A stretch of 64,000 nucleotides of DNA. It comes from an uncultured Flavobacteriaceae bacterium. GTDB taxonomy: Bacteria; Bacteroidota; Bacteroidia; Flavobacteriales; Flavobacteriaceae. The notes under the pieces were generated by a model, which ran no database searches, was not told the origin of the DNA, and saw only the letters and a program-made list of their open reading frames with translations. Numbering within the stretch: the first letter of the stretch is position 1; each line of letters opens with the position of its first letter. The DNA lies in NCBI GenBank assembly GCA_913020295.1, contig CAJWAA010000009.1, positions 28,037 to 92,036 of the forward strand, written 5' to 3'. Shown here in pieces: positions 1 to 7,621 of this stretch. A program made the position numbers and the translations under genes.

Positions 1-881
1 GAGGGTTTTTTGGACACCAAATAAACCCCGAGCATTATAACTAAACAGGCAATTGCTTTTACTTCGTCAAGGGTATCATTTCCCGTATAAATAGCGTAGC
101 TAATGGCAATGATGGGTTGTGCATAGGCAAAAGCGCCCACAGTTGATGCTTGTAGATTTCTCAAGGCATACAGATTGAGCAAATAGGTGGAAAAGGTTGT
201 TCCTAAAACCACAAATGCCACCCTCAAAAGAACATCTAAAGGCATATTAGGCCAATCCACCTCAGTGTATTCACTAACCGTTATGGGAAAGGTCAGGATA
301 AATCCAATCAAAAATAACCACTTCATAATCGTGACGGTATTGTATTTTTCTGAAAGGGGTTTTACCACAATGATAAAGCCTGAAAAGAAAACAGAATTTA
401 TCATAAATAAGATATTTCCCATGAGCACATTTGGTGCATTACCTGTATTTTGGGTACCATAGAGAACAAGTATCAGAGCACCGGTAAATCCCAAGGTGAT
501 CCCCAAAAATTTTAGTATTCCGATTTTTTCACCTAAAAAAAGATAGGATAGTAAGAGGATAATGATAGGATTAGTGGTAGCAAAAATCCCGCTATTGACA
601 GGAGTAGAGAGTTCCAGTCCTTTGAAAAAAGAAAGCATATTGATGCACATTCCCATCAAGCAAGCCAAAAACAACCTCAAATAATCGCCACGGTCAATTT
701 TTTCTTTGGGCAAAAACAAACTTAGCAACCAAAAGAGCAGGGCTGCTCCTGCGGTGCGGATAAAAATAAAACCAAAGGCACCGACATAATCCGGCATTAC
801 CACCTTAGCTACCGTATGGTTGAGTCCATAGATGGTAGTTGCACCGGCTGCAGCCAAAAGCGCCCAAACTCTAGTGTTCAT
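1..881 (-). CDS. EamA/DMT-family transporter (C-terminus cut by window edge)
   Basis: An inner-membrane drug/metabolite transporter of the EamA (RhaT/YdcZ-like) type; the substrate cannot be told from sequence. The frame is open from an ATG at 881 down to base 1, about 293 codons, close to the usual 290-310 of the family, so probably only a few residues are missing. It reads as a chain of about ten hydrophobic helices in two halves. The first half opens with WALLAAAGATTIYGLNHTVA, the usual EamA start in which a polar turn breaks the first helix, and contains FIRTAGAALLFWLL. The second half repeats the fold, with STVGAFAYAQPIIAISYAI near the end. The start lies inside the last codons of the upstream ArsC/Spx-like gene (11-base overlap, same strand), so the two are probably cotranscribed. 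Confidence 0.85.
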   Translation of the reverse strand, partial: MNTRVWALLAAAGATTIYGLNHTVAKVVMPDYVGAFGFIFIRTAGAALLFWLLSLFLPKEKIDRGDYLRLFLACLMGMCINMLSFFKGLELSTPVNSGIFATTNPIIILLLSYLFLGEKIGILKFLGITLGFTGALILVLYGTQNTGNAPNVLMGNILFMINSVFFSGFIIVVKPLSEKYNTVTIMKWLFLIGFILTFPITVSEYTEVDWPNMPLDVLLRVAFVVLGTTFSTYLLNLYALRNLQASTVGAFAYAQPIIAISYAIYTGNDTLDEVKAIACLVIMLGVYLVSKKP

Positions 882-1227
882 CTAGCCATTTTTTGGCATC
901 AGCCACTACTGATTTACTGTTACCAATAAAGATTCTCTCGTCATAGACAAGAACCGGGCGTTTTAAAAAAGTATAATGTTCCAATAAAAGCGATTTGTAA
1001 CTCTCCTCTGAAAGTTGTCTTTCGTTTAAATTACGCTTTTTGTAAAGTTGCGCACGTTTACTAAACAAAGCCTCGTAACTACCCGACAGCTTTTTCAATC
1101 TTTCCAATGTCTCAGCAGTAAACGGCTCTTCTTTTATATTAATAAACTCAACATGTGAAGGAAGATCTAATTCTCTATGGATACGCTGGCAAGTATTACA
1201 GCTATTTAAAGAATAAAAGGTTCGCAT
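871..1227 (-). CDS. Spx/ArsC-family thioredoxin-fold protein
   Basis: A 118-residue ArsC/Spx/MgsR-type protein. The thioredoxin fold is suggested by the N-terminal beta-strand FYSLNSCNTC, with Cys10 and Cys13 in a CxxC arrangement, and by RPVLVYDERIFIG near residues 90-105, which matches the conserved Arg-Pro (cis-Pro) strand of ArsC-like proteins. The family includes arsenate reductases and the RNA-polymerase-binding regulator Spx; short flavobacterial members are usually annotated only as 'ArsC/Spx family'. No ars genes lie nearby, so arsenate reduction is not implied. I chose the ATG at 1227 because the fold begins right there; the frame extends seven codons upstream (MCFDLNI) without conserved content. 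It overlaps the following transporter start by 11 bases. Confidence 0.8.
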   Translation of the reverse strand: MRTFYSLNSCNTCQRIHRELDLPSHVEFINIKEEPFTAETLERLKKLSGSYEALFSKRAQLYKKRNLNERQLSEESYKSLLLEHYTFLKRPVLVYDERIFIGNSKSVVADAKKWLDEH

Positions 1228-1598
1228 AATATTTAAATCGAAGCACAAAATAAGTCAATAAAAGTCAAACATGTATGAATTTGTCTGTTATTAAATAATT
1301 AATTTTTGATGATTAACCCAAATTGTACCCAAGATTTAGAACAAAATTTATTTTTATCAATAAATCTTATTTCACCTTTTCCCGAAGCGCCTAATAGTAT
1401 ATTACCCTAAAGGAAATCAGCAATTTGGATAATTTTTGTATTACCAACATAAACAGCTTCTTTCCTTCGTGATAATTCCTTTTTCAAAAGCGATTGTTTT
1501 TAACTCCTATAGTTATTCTTTATAATTTATAGCTATTTTTAAATGTATGGATAGGACACTCTTAATTTCAATACAAATAAGCATTCCTTAAAATCCAA
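1228..1598. other. Intergenic stretch with a possible interrupted small ORF
   Basis: About 370 AT-rich bases between the divergent ArsC-like and PLP-enzyme genes. The left end must hold the promoter of the leftward gene pair, but no clean TAnnTTTG box is visible. On the minus strand, from a TTG at 1487 to a TAA at 1299, one frame reads like protein (KKELSRRKEAVYVG, then GNILLGASGKGEIRFIDK) but is broken once by a TAG after about 26 codons. I do not recognise it; it may be the remnant of a small gene or chance. Confidence 0.3.
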
Positions 1599-1606
1599 TA
1601 TCTTTG
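1599..1606 (+). promoter_or_regulatory. Bacteroidota -7 promoter box (TATCTTTG)
   Basis: TATCTTTG fits the Bacteroidota sigma-A -7 consensus TAnnTTTG and ends 20 bases before the ATG at 1627, giving a short leader. No TTG is seen at the -33 position, so this rests on the -7 box and its placement. Confidence 0.4.
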
Positions 1607-1626
1607 CAGTGATATAAAACACTGTG

Positions 1627-2778
1627 ATGGACAAAAAACTTCGCTTTAATAGCCTCACCATTCATGGAGGTCAGGAGCCTGACAAGGCATTCGGTGCGGT
1701 GATGCCACCCATTTACCAAACCTCTACTTATGCCCAGAGCACTCCTGGGAGGCATCAAGGATATGAATATAGTCGAACACACAATCCGACTCGAACAGCT
1801 TTAGAGTGTTCGATAGCCAGCCTTGAAAAGGCAAAATATGGTTTGGCTTTTGCTTCCGGTATGGCAGCTATGGATACTGTTCTCAAACTTTTTCAACCAG
1901 GCGATGAAATCATCTCCACTGATGATCTTTATGGCGGATCCTATCGACTGCTGACTAAAGTCTTTGAAAAATACGGATTGAAAATACATTTTGTAAATAT
2001 GGAAAAGGTCGAAAATATTAAGCCTTTCCTCAACATCAAAACTCGTTTGATATGGATTGAAACCCCTACCAATCCAATGATGAAGGTGGTGGATATTCAC
2101 GCTATTGCTGCTCTTGGAAAAACCCACAACGCATTAGTAGCAGTTGACAATACATTTGCATCACCCTATTTACAACAACCCCTTGATTTAGGTGCCGATA
2201 TAGTTATGCATTCTGCTACTAAATACCTAGCCGGTCATAGCGATACTATTATTGGACTATTGGCAGTAAATGACGATGTCCTTCACGAACAACTTGCTTT
2301 TATCCAGAACTCGGGTGGAGGCGTTCCGGGACCTATGGACTGTTTTTTGGCTCTCAGAGGCATCAAAACACTTCACTTGAGGATGCAAAGACATTGCGAA
2401 AATGGCGCCGCTGTTGCTACTCACCTCCAAGACCACTCTAAAATAGAAAAAGTCTATTGGCCTGGTTTTGTCTATCATCCTAATCATGAGGTAGCTAAAA
2501 AACAAATGAAAGCTTTTGGAGGAATGCTATCTTTTGTTCCACAAGGTGGAGGTATAGCAAATGCTAAAAAAATCCTCGAAAAATTTCAAATTTTTACTTT
2601 GGCCGAATCCCTAGGAGGAGTCGAAAGTTTAGCTGGTCATCCTGCCTCCATGACCCATGCTTCAATCCCTAAAGAAACTCGTGAAAAAAGTGGAGTCGTG
2701 GATGGGTTGATTCGACTCAGTATTGGCATTGAAGATGTTCAGGATCTGATCGAAGATCTGGATCAGGCCATTGCATAG
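1627..2778 (+). CDS. Cystathionine gamma-synthase / gamma-lyase family PLP enzyme
   Basis: A 383-residue Cys/Met-metabolism PLP-dependent enzyme (fold type I, MetB/MetC/MetZ group) acting in transsulfuration between cysteine and homocysteine. The PLP-binding lysine is Lys199 in SATKYLAGHSD. Other hallmarks are YEYSRTHNPTR near residue 46 (phosphate and substrate contacts from the neighbouring subunit), FASGMAAMDTVL, and the C-terminal ESLGGVESLAGHPASMTHA loop typical of gamma-synthases and gamma-lyases. Synthase and lyase activity cannot be separated by eye. A GTG at 1624 precedes the ATG; I use the ATG because alignment with the family starts there. lpxH follows after 15 bases, so they may share a transcript. 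Confidence 0.9.
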   Translation: MDKKLRFNSLTIHGGQEPDKAFGAVMPPIYQTSTYAQSTPGRHQGYEYSRTHNPTRTALECSIASLEKAKYGLAFASGMAAMDTVLKLFQPGDEIISTDDLYGGSYRLLTKVFEKYGLKIHFVNMEKVENIKPFLNIKTRLIWIETPTNPMMKVVDIHAIAALGKTHNALVAVDNTFASPYLQQPLDLGADIVMHSATKYLAGHSDTIIGLLAVNDDVLHEQLAFIQNSGGGVPGPMDCFLALRGIKTLHLRMQRHCENGAAVATHLQDHSKIEKVYWPGFVYHPNHEVAKKQMKAFGGMLSFVPQGGGIANAKKILEKFQIFTLAESLGGVESLAGHPASMTHASIPKETREKSGVVDGLIRLSIGIEDVQDLIEDLDQAIA

Positions 2779-2793
2779 AATAATTTTTTTTAA

Positions 2794-3549
2794 ATGGAAC
2801 TTCCAGAAAATAAAAAAATATACTTTGCCTCCGACAATCATTTGGGTTTACCCCATTCAGAAGCGAGTCGAGTTCGGGAGAAGCATTTTGTATCATGGCT
2901 GGAAGAGGTGCGAAAGGATGCTGCAGCCATATATTTGTTGGGGGACCTATTTGATTTTTGGATTGAATACAAGACAGTTGTCCCAAAAGGCTTTGTCAGG
3001 GTATTGGGCAAATTAGCCGAGCTTTCTGACTCGGGTATTCCCATTACCTTTTTTACTGGCAATCACGACTTGTGGATGGGGGATTATTTTCAAAAAGAAT
3101 TGAACATAACCGTGTACCGTCAACCCATCACCCTCACTATTGGAACCACCCGTTTTTTAATTGGTCATGGTGACGGGTTGGGACCAGGAGACAAGGGCTA
3201 CAAACTGATGAAAAAGTTATTTACCAACCCCTTTTTGCAGTGGCTCTTTCGCTGGCTGCATCCTGATTTGGGATTCCGATTGGGTCAATATCTATCCAAA
3301 AAGAATAAATTAATCTCTGGTGAGGAGGATGTCAAATTTTTGGGAGAGGACAAAGAATGGCTTGTGACTTATTCCCAAAAAAAATTAAAAGACGAACACT
3401 TCGATTATTTTGTTTTCGGCCACCGTCATTTGCCATTGGAAATTGAGTTGAATCAAAATTCCAAATACATCAATTTAGGAGATTGGATTACTCACAACAC
3501 CTATGCAGTTTTTGATGGAACTACTTTGAACTTAAAAACTTGGAAATAG
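2794..3549 (+). CDS. lpxH: UDP-2,3-diacylglucosamine diphosphatase, LpxH-type
   Basis: A calcineurin-like metallophosphoesterase of 251 residues. LpxH hydrolyses UDP-2,3-diacylglucosamine to lipid X and UMP at the inner face of the cytoplasmic membrane in lipid A synthesis. The dimetal-site motifs occur in order: SDNHLG (Asp14, His16), GDLFDFW, GNHD, GHGDG and GHRH. The insertion between GHGDG and GHRH contains a hydrophobic/basic helical segment (FLQWLFRWLHPDLGFRLG), as expected for the lipid-binding cap of LpxH. The gene sits 15 bases behind the PLP enzyme and 9 bases before hflX. Bacteroidota LpxH proteins are diverged from those of Proteobacteria, so the substrate is inferred from family and motif pattern. 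Confidence 0.85.
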   Translation: MELPENKKIYFASDNHLGLPHSEASRVREKHFVSWLEEVRKDAAAIYLLGDLFDFWIEYKTVVPKGFVRVLGKLAELSDSGIPITFFTGNHDLWMGDYFQKELNITVYRQPITLTIGTTRFLIGHGDGLGPGDKGYKLMKKLFTNPFLQWLFRWLHPDLGFRLGQYLSKKNKLISGEEDVKFLGEDKEWLVTYSQKKLKDEHFDYFVFGHRHLPLEIELNQNSKYINLGDWITHNTYAVFDGTTLNLKTWK

Positions 3550-3558
3550 CATTAGCTT

Positions 3559-4773
3559 ATGATCGAAGCCAAATCGCTTAAGCTCGAAAATAGTGTGATC
3601 GTTGGGATCATTAACAGTCGACAGGATTTAGCTCAATCCAATGAATATCTTAATGAATTGGCTTTTTTGGTTCATACAGCTGGGGGAATTGTACTAAAGC
3701 GGTTTGTTCAAAAAATACAAATTCCTAATCCTAAAACATTTATCGGTTTGGGAAAAATGGATGAAGTAGAACAATTTGTCATTAAAAATCAAGTAACTAC
3801 GGTAGTTTTTGATGATGAGTTGACTCCAGCACAACAAGGGAATATTGAAAAAATTTTACGTTGTAAAATATTGGATCGAACAGGCTTGATCTTAGATATT
3901 TTTGCCCAACGCGCCCAAACCAGTTATGCTCGCACTCAAGTTGAGCTTGCGCAATATGAATATTTGTTACCCCGACTAAAAGGACTTTGGACACATTTAG
4001 AGCGTCAACGCGGGGGGATTGGCATGCGCGGGCCTGGAGAAACGGAAATAGAAACGGATCGTCGAATCGTCAGAGATAAAATCTCCCTTTTGAAGAAAAA
4101 GTTAGTCACAATCGATAAACAAATGGCTACCCAAAGGGGTAATCGTGGGGCTTTGGTCAGAGTAGCACTTGTGGGCTATACCAACGTGGGCAAATCGACT
4201 CTAATGAATGTAATTGCCAAAAGCGAAGTTTTTGCTGAAAATAAACTTTTTGCCACTTTAGACACCACCGTAAGAAAAGTAGTAATTGGTAATTTGCCAT
4301 TTCTAATGAGTGATACTGTTGGCTTTATACGCAAATTGCCTACCCAATTGATAGAGTCTTTTAAGAGTACTTTAGATGAGGTCCAACAAGCCGATTTGTT
4401 ACTGCATGTGGTGGATATCTCCCATCCTAATTTCGAAGACCATATACAATCGGTAAATCAAATTCTTAGCGAAATCAAAAGCCTTGATAAACAAACCTTG
4501 ATGGTTTTTAATAAAATAGATGCATACCAACCAGAACAATGGGATGAAACAGACTTGGTAACTGAAAGGACTTCAAAGCATTATAGCATTGAAGAATGGC
4601 AAAATACCTGGATGTATCGATTTAACGATAGAGCTCTATTTATCTCTGCTCTGAACAAAAAAAATCTCAAGGGTTTTCGTGATAGAGTCTATGCTGAAGT
4701 AAGAAAAATTCACATTACTCGTTTTCCTTATAACCATTTCTTATATCCGGAGCAACTGGCCGACGGCTTATAA
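3559..4773 (+). CDS. hflX: GTPase HflX
   Basis: A 404-residue ribosome-associated GTPase. HflX binds stalled 70S ribosomes and splits them, notably under heat stress. An N-terminal HflX-specific domain (residues 1-185, with FIGLGKMDEVEQF and the GG(I)GMRGPGETEIETDRR signature) is followed by the G domain: G1 GYTNVGKSTL near residue 204, G2 around ATLDTTVR, G3 DTVGFIRKLP and G4 NKID. Length and domain order are normal. It starts 9 bases after lpxH and runs convergent with the SDR gene downstream, 18 bases away, with no clear hairpin between them. Confidence 0.95.
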   Translation: MIEAKSLKLENSVIVGIINSRQDLAQSNEYLNELAFLVHTAGGIVLKRFVQKIQIPNPKTFIGLGKMDEVEQFVIKNQVTTVVFDDELTPAQQGNIEKILRCKILDRTGLILDIFAQRAQTSYARTQVELAQYEYLLPRLKGLWTHLERQRGGIGMRGPGETEIETDRRIVRDKISLLKKKLVTIDKQMATQRGNRGALVRVALVGYTNVGKSTLMNVIAKSEVFAENKLFATLDTTVRKVVIGNLPFLMSDTVGFIRKLPTQLIESFKSTLDEVQQADLLLHVVDISHPNFEDHIQSVNQILSEIKSLDKQTLMVFNKIDAYQPEQWDETDLVTERTSKHYSIEEWQNTWMYRFNDRALFISALNKKNLKGFRDRVYAEVRKIHITRFPYNHFLYPEQLADGL

Positions 4774-4791
4774 CTTTTTCAATGTTTTTGA

Positions 4792-5556
4792 TCAAGGCTT
4801 CCTGTGGGCCACGTAAGTATTAGCTTGAGCTTTAGGTAACAAAAGTACATCTGCTAGATTCACGTGTTCGGGAGCTTGGACCATATAGAGAATTACATTG
4901 GCAACATCTTTTGCTAGTAGTGGAATAAGTCCCTTGTAGACTTGGGTTGCTTTGTCTTTGTCTCCTTTAAAGCGTACATCCGAAAATTCAGTTTCGACCA
5001 TACCAGGGTTTATCGCACTCACCTTGATGTTTAAAGAATTTAAATCCAGACGAAGCCCTTGGGTGAATGCATCTATGGCATATTTACTGCTGCAGTATAC
5101 ACTACCGTGGGGATAAACTTCTTTACCTGCAATGGAGCCAAGATTGACTATGTGTCCGGTTTTTCGGGAAACCATTGAAGGCAAAACCGCTTTTGTTACG
5201 TACATTAACCCTTTAACATTGCTATCTATCATAGCATCCCAATCCTCCAGATCGGCCTTGTGAACGGGTTTAAGGCCGTGGGCATTTCCTGCATTGTTAA
5301 TTAAAATATCAATGGATGAAAAAGCTTTTGGAAGGGAATTTATTTTTTCAAAAACAGCACTTTTATCCCCTACATCAAAAACCAACAGGTGGGTGGGTGT
5401 ATCTAATTTTGACTGTAGTTCTTTCAATCGGTCTTTTCTGCGGCCACACAAAATCAAGCTGGCACCCTGAGTTCCTAAGACCTCTGCTGTTGCCCACCCG
5501 ATACCACTACTGGCTCCTGTAATCATTGCCATTTTTCCTTTAAGAGCTTTTGTCAT
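4792..5556 (-). CDS. SDR-family NAD(P)-dependent oxidoreductase (YdfG-like)
   Basis: A classical short-chain dehydrogenase of 254 residues. It shows the cofactor motif TGASSGIG near residues 14-21, NNAG near 88, a catalytic Ser (NLGSIAG) and the YCSSK active-site Tyr-x-x-x-Lys. An Arg-Arg-Lys-Asp-Arg run after the second strand (CGRRKDRL) suggests NADP preference. Closest in layout to YdfG/3-hydroxy-acid (serine) dehydrogenases; the substrate is not determined. Monocistronic, with moxR diverging 158 bases away. Confidence 0.88.
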   Translation of the reverse strand: MTKALKGKMAMITGASSGIGWATAEVLGTQGASLILCGRRKDRLKELQSKLDTPTHLLVFDVGDKSAVFEKINSLPKAFSSIDILINNAGNAHGLKPVHKADLEDWDAMIDSNVKGLMYVTKAVLPSMVSRKTGHIVNLGSIAGKEVYPHGSVYCSSKYAIDAFTQGLRLDLNSLNIKVSAINPGMVETEFSDVRFKGDKDKATQVYKGLIPLLAKDVANVILYMVQAPEHVNLADVLLLPKAQANTYVAHRKP

Positions 5557-5714
5557 CTGTGTAAAATCTTTTAAATTCGAATTCCTAAATTAGGAAGTAT
5601 TATGGGGGCGAAAAATCCTGAATCATTCTATTTTTAACCAATTATTAACAAGTCAAAAAAAAAATTTTATACAATTTTGCACCCCATAATTAATGTTTTG
5701 ATAGATACACTACA

Positions 5715-6722
5715 ATGGAAGAAACAATGAAAAAGCCCGTTGATATTAAAGCAATCAATGAAAAGATCGAAAAGGAAAGTGCCTTTATTGATCTACTGAC
5801 CCTTGAAATCAATAAGGTGATCATAGGACAAAAAGATATGGTTGAGCGATTGCTAATTGGTTTATTAGGTCGAGGCCATATATTGTTAGAAGGTGTTCCT
5901 GGTCTGGCCAAGACCCTTGCCATCAATACTTTGAGCCAAGCAGTAAAAGGTCAATTCAGCCGAATACAGTTTACCCCCGATTTACTTCCTGCCGATGTGA
6001 TCGGTACGATGATTTACAATGTAAAAGAGAATGATTTTACGATCAAAAAAGGCCCTGTATTTGCCAATTTTGTTTTGGCAGACGAGATCAATCGGGCCCC
6101 GGCCAAAGTGCAGTCTGCATTGTTAGAAGCCATGCAGGAAAAGCAAGTAACCATTGGAGATACTACCTTTAAACTTCCTGCTCCCTTTTTGGTCATGGCT
6201 ACCCAAAACCCGGTAGAACAAGAGGGGACTTATCCATTGCCGGAAGCTCAAGTGGATCGTTTTATGCTCAAAACCATTATCGATTATCCCAAGTTGGAGG
6301 AGGAACAAATTATTGTTCGATCCAACTTAAACAATGTTAAAGATAAAATCAAATCCGTTGTAACCACCAAACAGATTGAGGTTGCACAAGCCACTGTGAG
6401 GGAAATCTACATGGATGAAAAAATCGAGAAATACATTCTTGACCTTATTTTTGCAACCCGTTATCCTGAGCGTTACAATCTTTCTTCTATAAAGCCATTG
6501 ATTAGTTTTGGTGCTTCTCCCAGAGGGAGTATCAACTTGGCTACTGCTGCCAAATGTCATGCCTTTTTAAAGCACCGAGGCTATGTCATTCCCGAGGATG
6601 TTCGTGCTATCATATATGATGTATTGAGACACCGTATCGGATTGACTTATGAAGCCGAAGCAGAAAACGTGACTACTGAAGATTTGATCAGCCAAATCAT
6701 CAATGAGGTAGAAGTCCCATAG
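5715..6722 (+). CDS. MoxR-family AAA+ ATPase, first gene of the Bat operon
   Basis: A 335-residue MoxR AAA+ ATPase, thought to act as a chaperone-like motor with von Willebrand factor A (VWA) proteins. Visible are Walker A LEGVPGLAKT near residue 59, Walker B FVLADEINRAPAK, sensor 1 MATQNPVEQEG, the YPLPEAQVDRF motif, and the C-terminal SFGASPRGSINL (sensor 2 region). Eight genes follow on the same strand with tiny gaps or overlaps, giving the Bacteroidota order moxR-DUF58-[membrane protein]-batA-batB-batC-batD-batE. The operon promoter should lie in 5557-5714; a near-match to the -7 box (CAATTTTG) sits about 40 bases upstream of the start. Confidence 0.93.
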   Translation: MEETMKKPVDIKAINEKIEKESAFIDLLTLEINKVIIGQKDMVERLLIGLLGRGHILLEGVPGLAKTLAINTLSQAVKGQFSRIQFTPDLLPADVIGTMIYNVKENDFTIKKGPVFANFVLADEINRAPAKVQSALLEAMQEKQVTIGDTTFKLPAPFLVMATQNPVEQEGTYPLPEAQVDRFMLKTIIDYPKLEEEQIIVRSNLNNVKDKIKSVVTTKQIEVAQATVREIYMDEKIEKYILDLIFATRYPERYNLSSIKPLISFGASPRGSINLATAAKCHAFLKHRGYVIPEDVRAIIYDVLRHRIGLTYEAEAENVTTEDLISQIINEVEVP

Positions 6723-6754
6723 GACTTTCATTTTTAGGTTAAATTCCAGGACCT

Positions 6755-7621
6755 ATGGACACTAAGGAGCTCTTAAAAAAAGTTCGTAAGATTGAAATCA
6801 AAACCCGTCGCTTGAGCGATAATATCTTTGGTGGGGAGTACCATAGCACCTTCAAAGGAAGGGGAATGACTTTTAGTGAGGTGCGCCAATATCAATACGG
6901 GGATGATGTGAGAAGCATTGACTGGAATGTGACGGCCCGCTACAATGAACCTTTTGTAAAAGTCTTTGAAGAAGAAAGAGAATTGACCTTGATGTTGATG
7001 ATCGATGTCAGTGGCTCAGAATTGTTTGGCACCCAAGGACAATTCAAGAGGGAGGAATTGACTGAAATAGCCGCAACATTGTCTTTTTCGGCCATGCAAA
7101 ACAACGATAAAGTGGGTTTGATCCTCTTTTCGGATCAGATAGAATTGTTTATCCCACCCAAAAAAGGACGTTCTCATGTTTTGCGGATCATACGTGAACT
7201 TTTGGAATACAAACCCCAAAGTCAAAAAACGAATATCAGCAATGCCCTTGAATTTTTATCGGGAGTGATGAAAAAGAAAGCTATAGTCTTTGTGATGTCA
7301 GATTTTATGGATAGTGGCTATGAAAAGACCCTGAGAATCGTGGCCAAAAAACATGATCTAACAGGAATTAGAATCTATGACCGACATGAAGAAAATATGC
7401 CCAACATCGGTTTGGTTCCCATGTTGGACAACGAAACGGGGCAGACGGCTTGGGTCAATACCCAATCCGCCAAGGTACGAAAAGCTTATGCAGATCAATA
7501 TAATTCTGTGGTGCACGAATTTGAAAATCTTTTCCATAAAAATGGTGCAGGAACCTTACACAGCAGACTGGATCAAAGCTATGTAAAAAAGTTGTTGAAC
7601 TATTTTAAATCCAGAGGCTAA
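6755..7621 (+). CDS. DUF58 domain protein (VWA-like, Bat operon)
   Basis: A 288-residue soluble DUF58 protein, a degenerate VWA fold. The family signature GRGMTFSEVRQYQYGDDVRSIDW lies at residues 36-58, followed by the VWA-like strand MLMIDVSGSELFG around residue 82, where DVSGS resembles a MIDAS. There is no signal peptide or TM segment, so it acts in the cytosol and is presumed to be the partner of the MoxR ATPase encoded 32 bases upstream. Its stop is directly followed by the ATG of the next gene. Confidence 0.92.
   Translation: MDTKELLKKVRKIEIKTRRLSDNIFGGEYHSTFKGRGMTFSEVRQYQYGDDVRSIDWNVTARYNEPFVKVFEEERELTLMLMIDVSGSELFGTQGQFKREELTEIAATLSFSAMQNNDKVGLILFSDQIELFIPPKKGRSHVLRIIRELLEYKPQSQKTNISNALEFLSGVMKKKAIVFVMSDFMDSGYEKTLRIVAKKHDLTGIRIYDRHEENMPNIGLVPMLDNETGQTAWVNTQSAKVRKAYADQYNSVVHEFENLFHKNGAGTLHSRLDQSYVKKLLNYFKSRG

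Noticed and set aside
187..462. 91-codon plus-strand frame opposite the EamA transporter
   Set aside because: The minus strand encodes a clear multi-TM EamA protein throughout.
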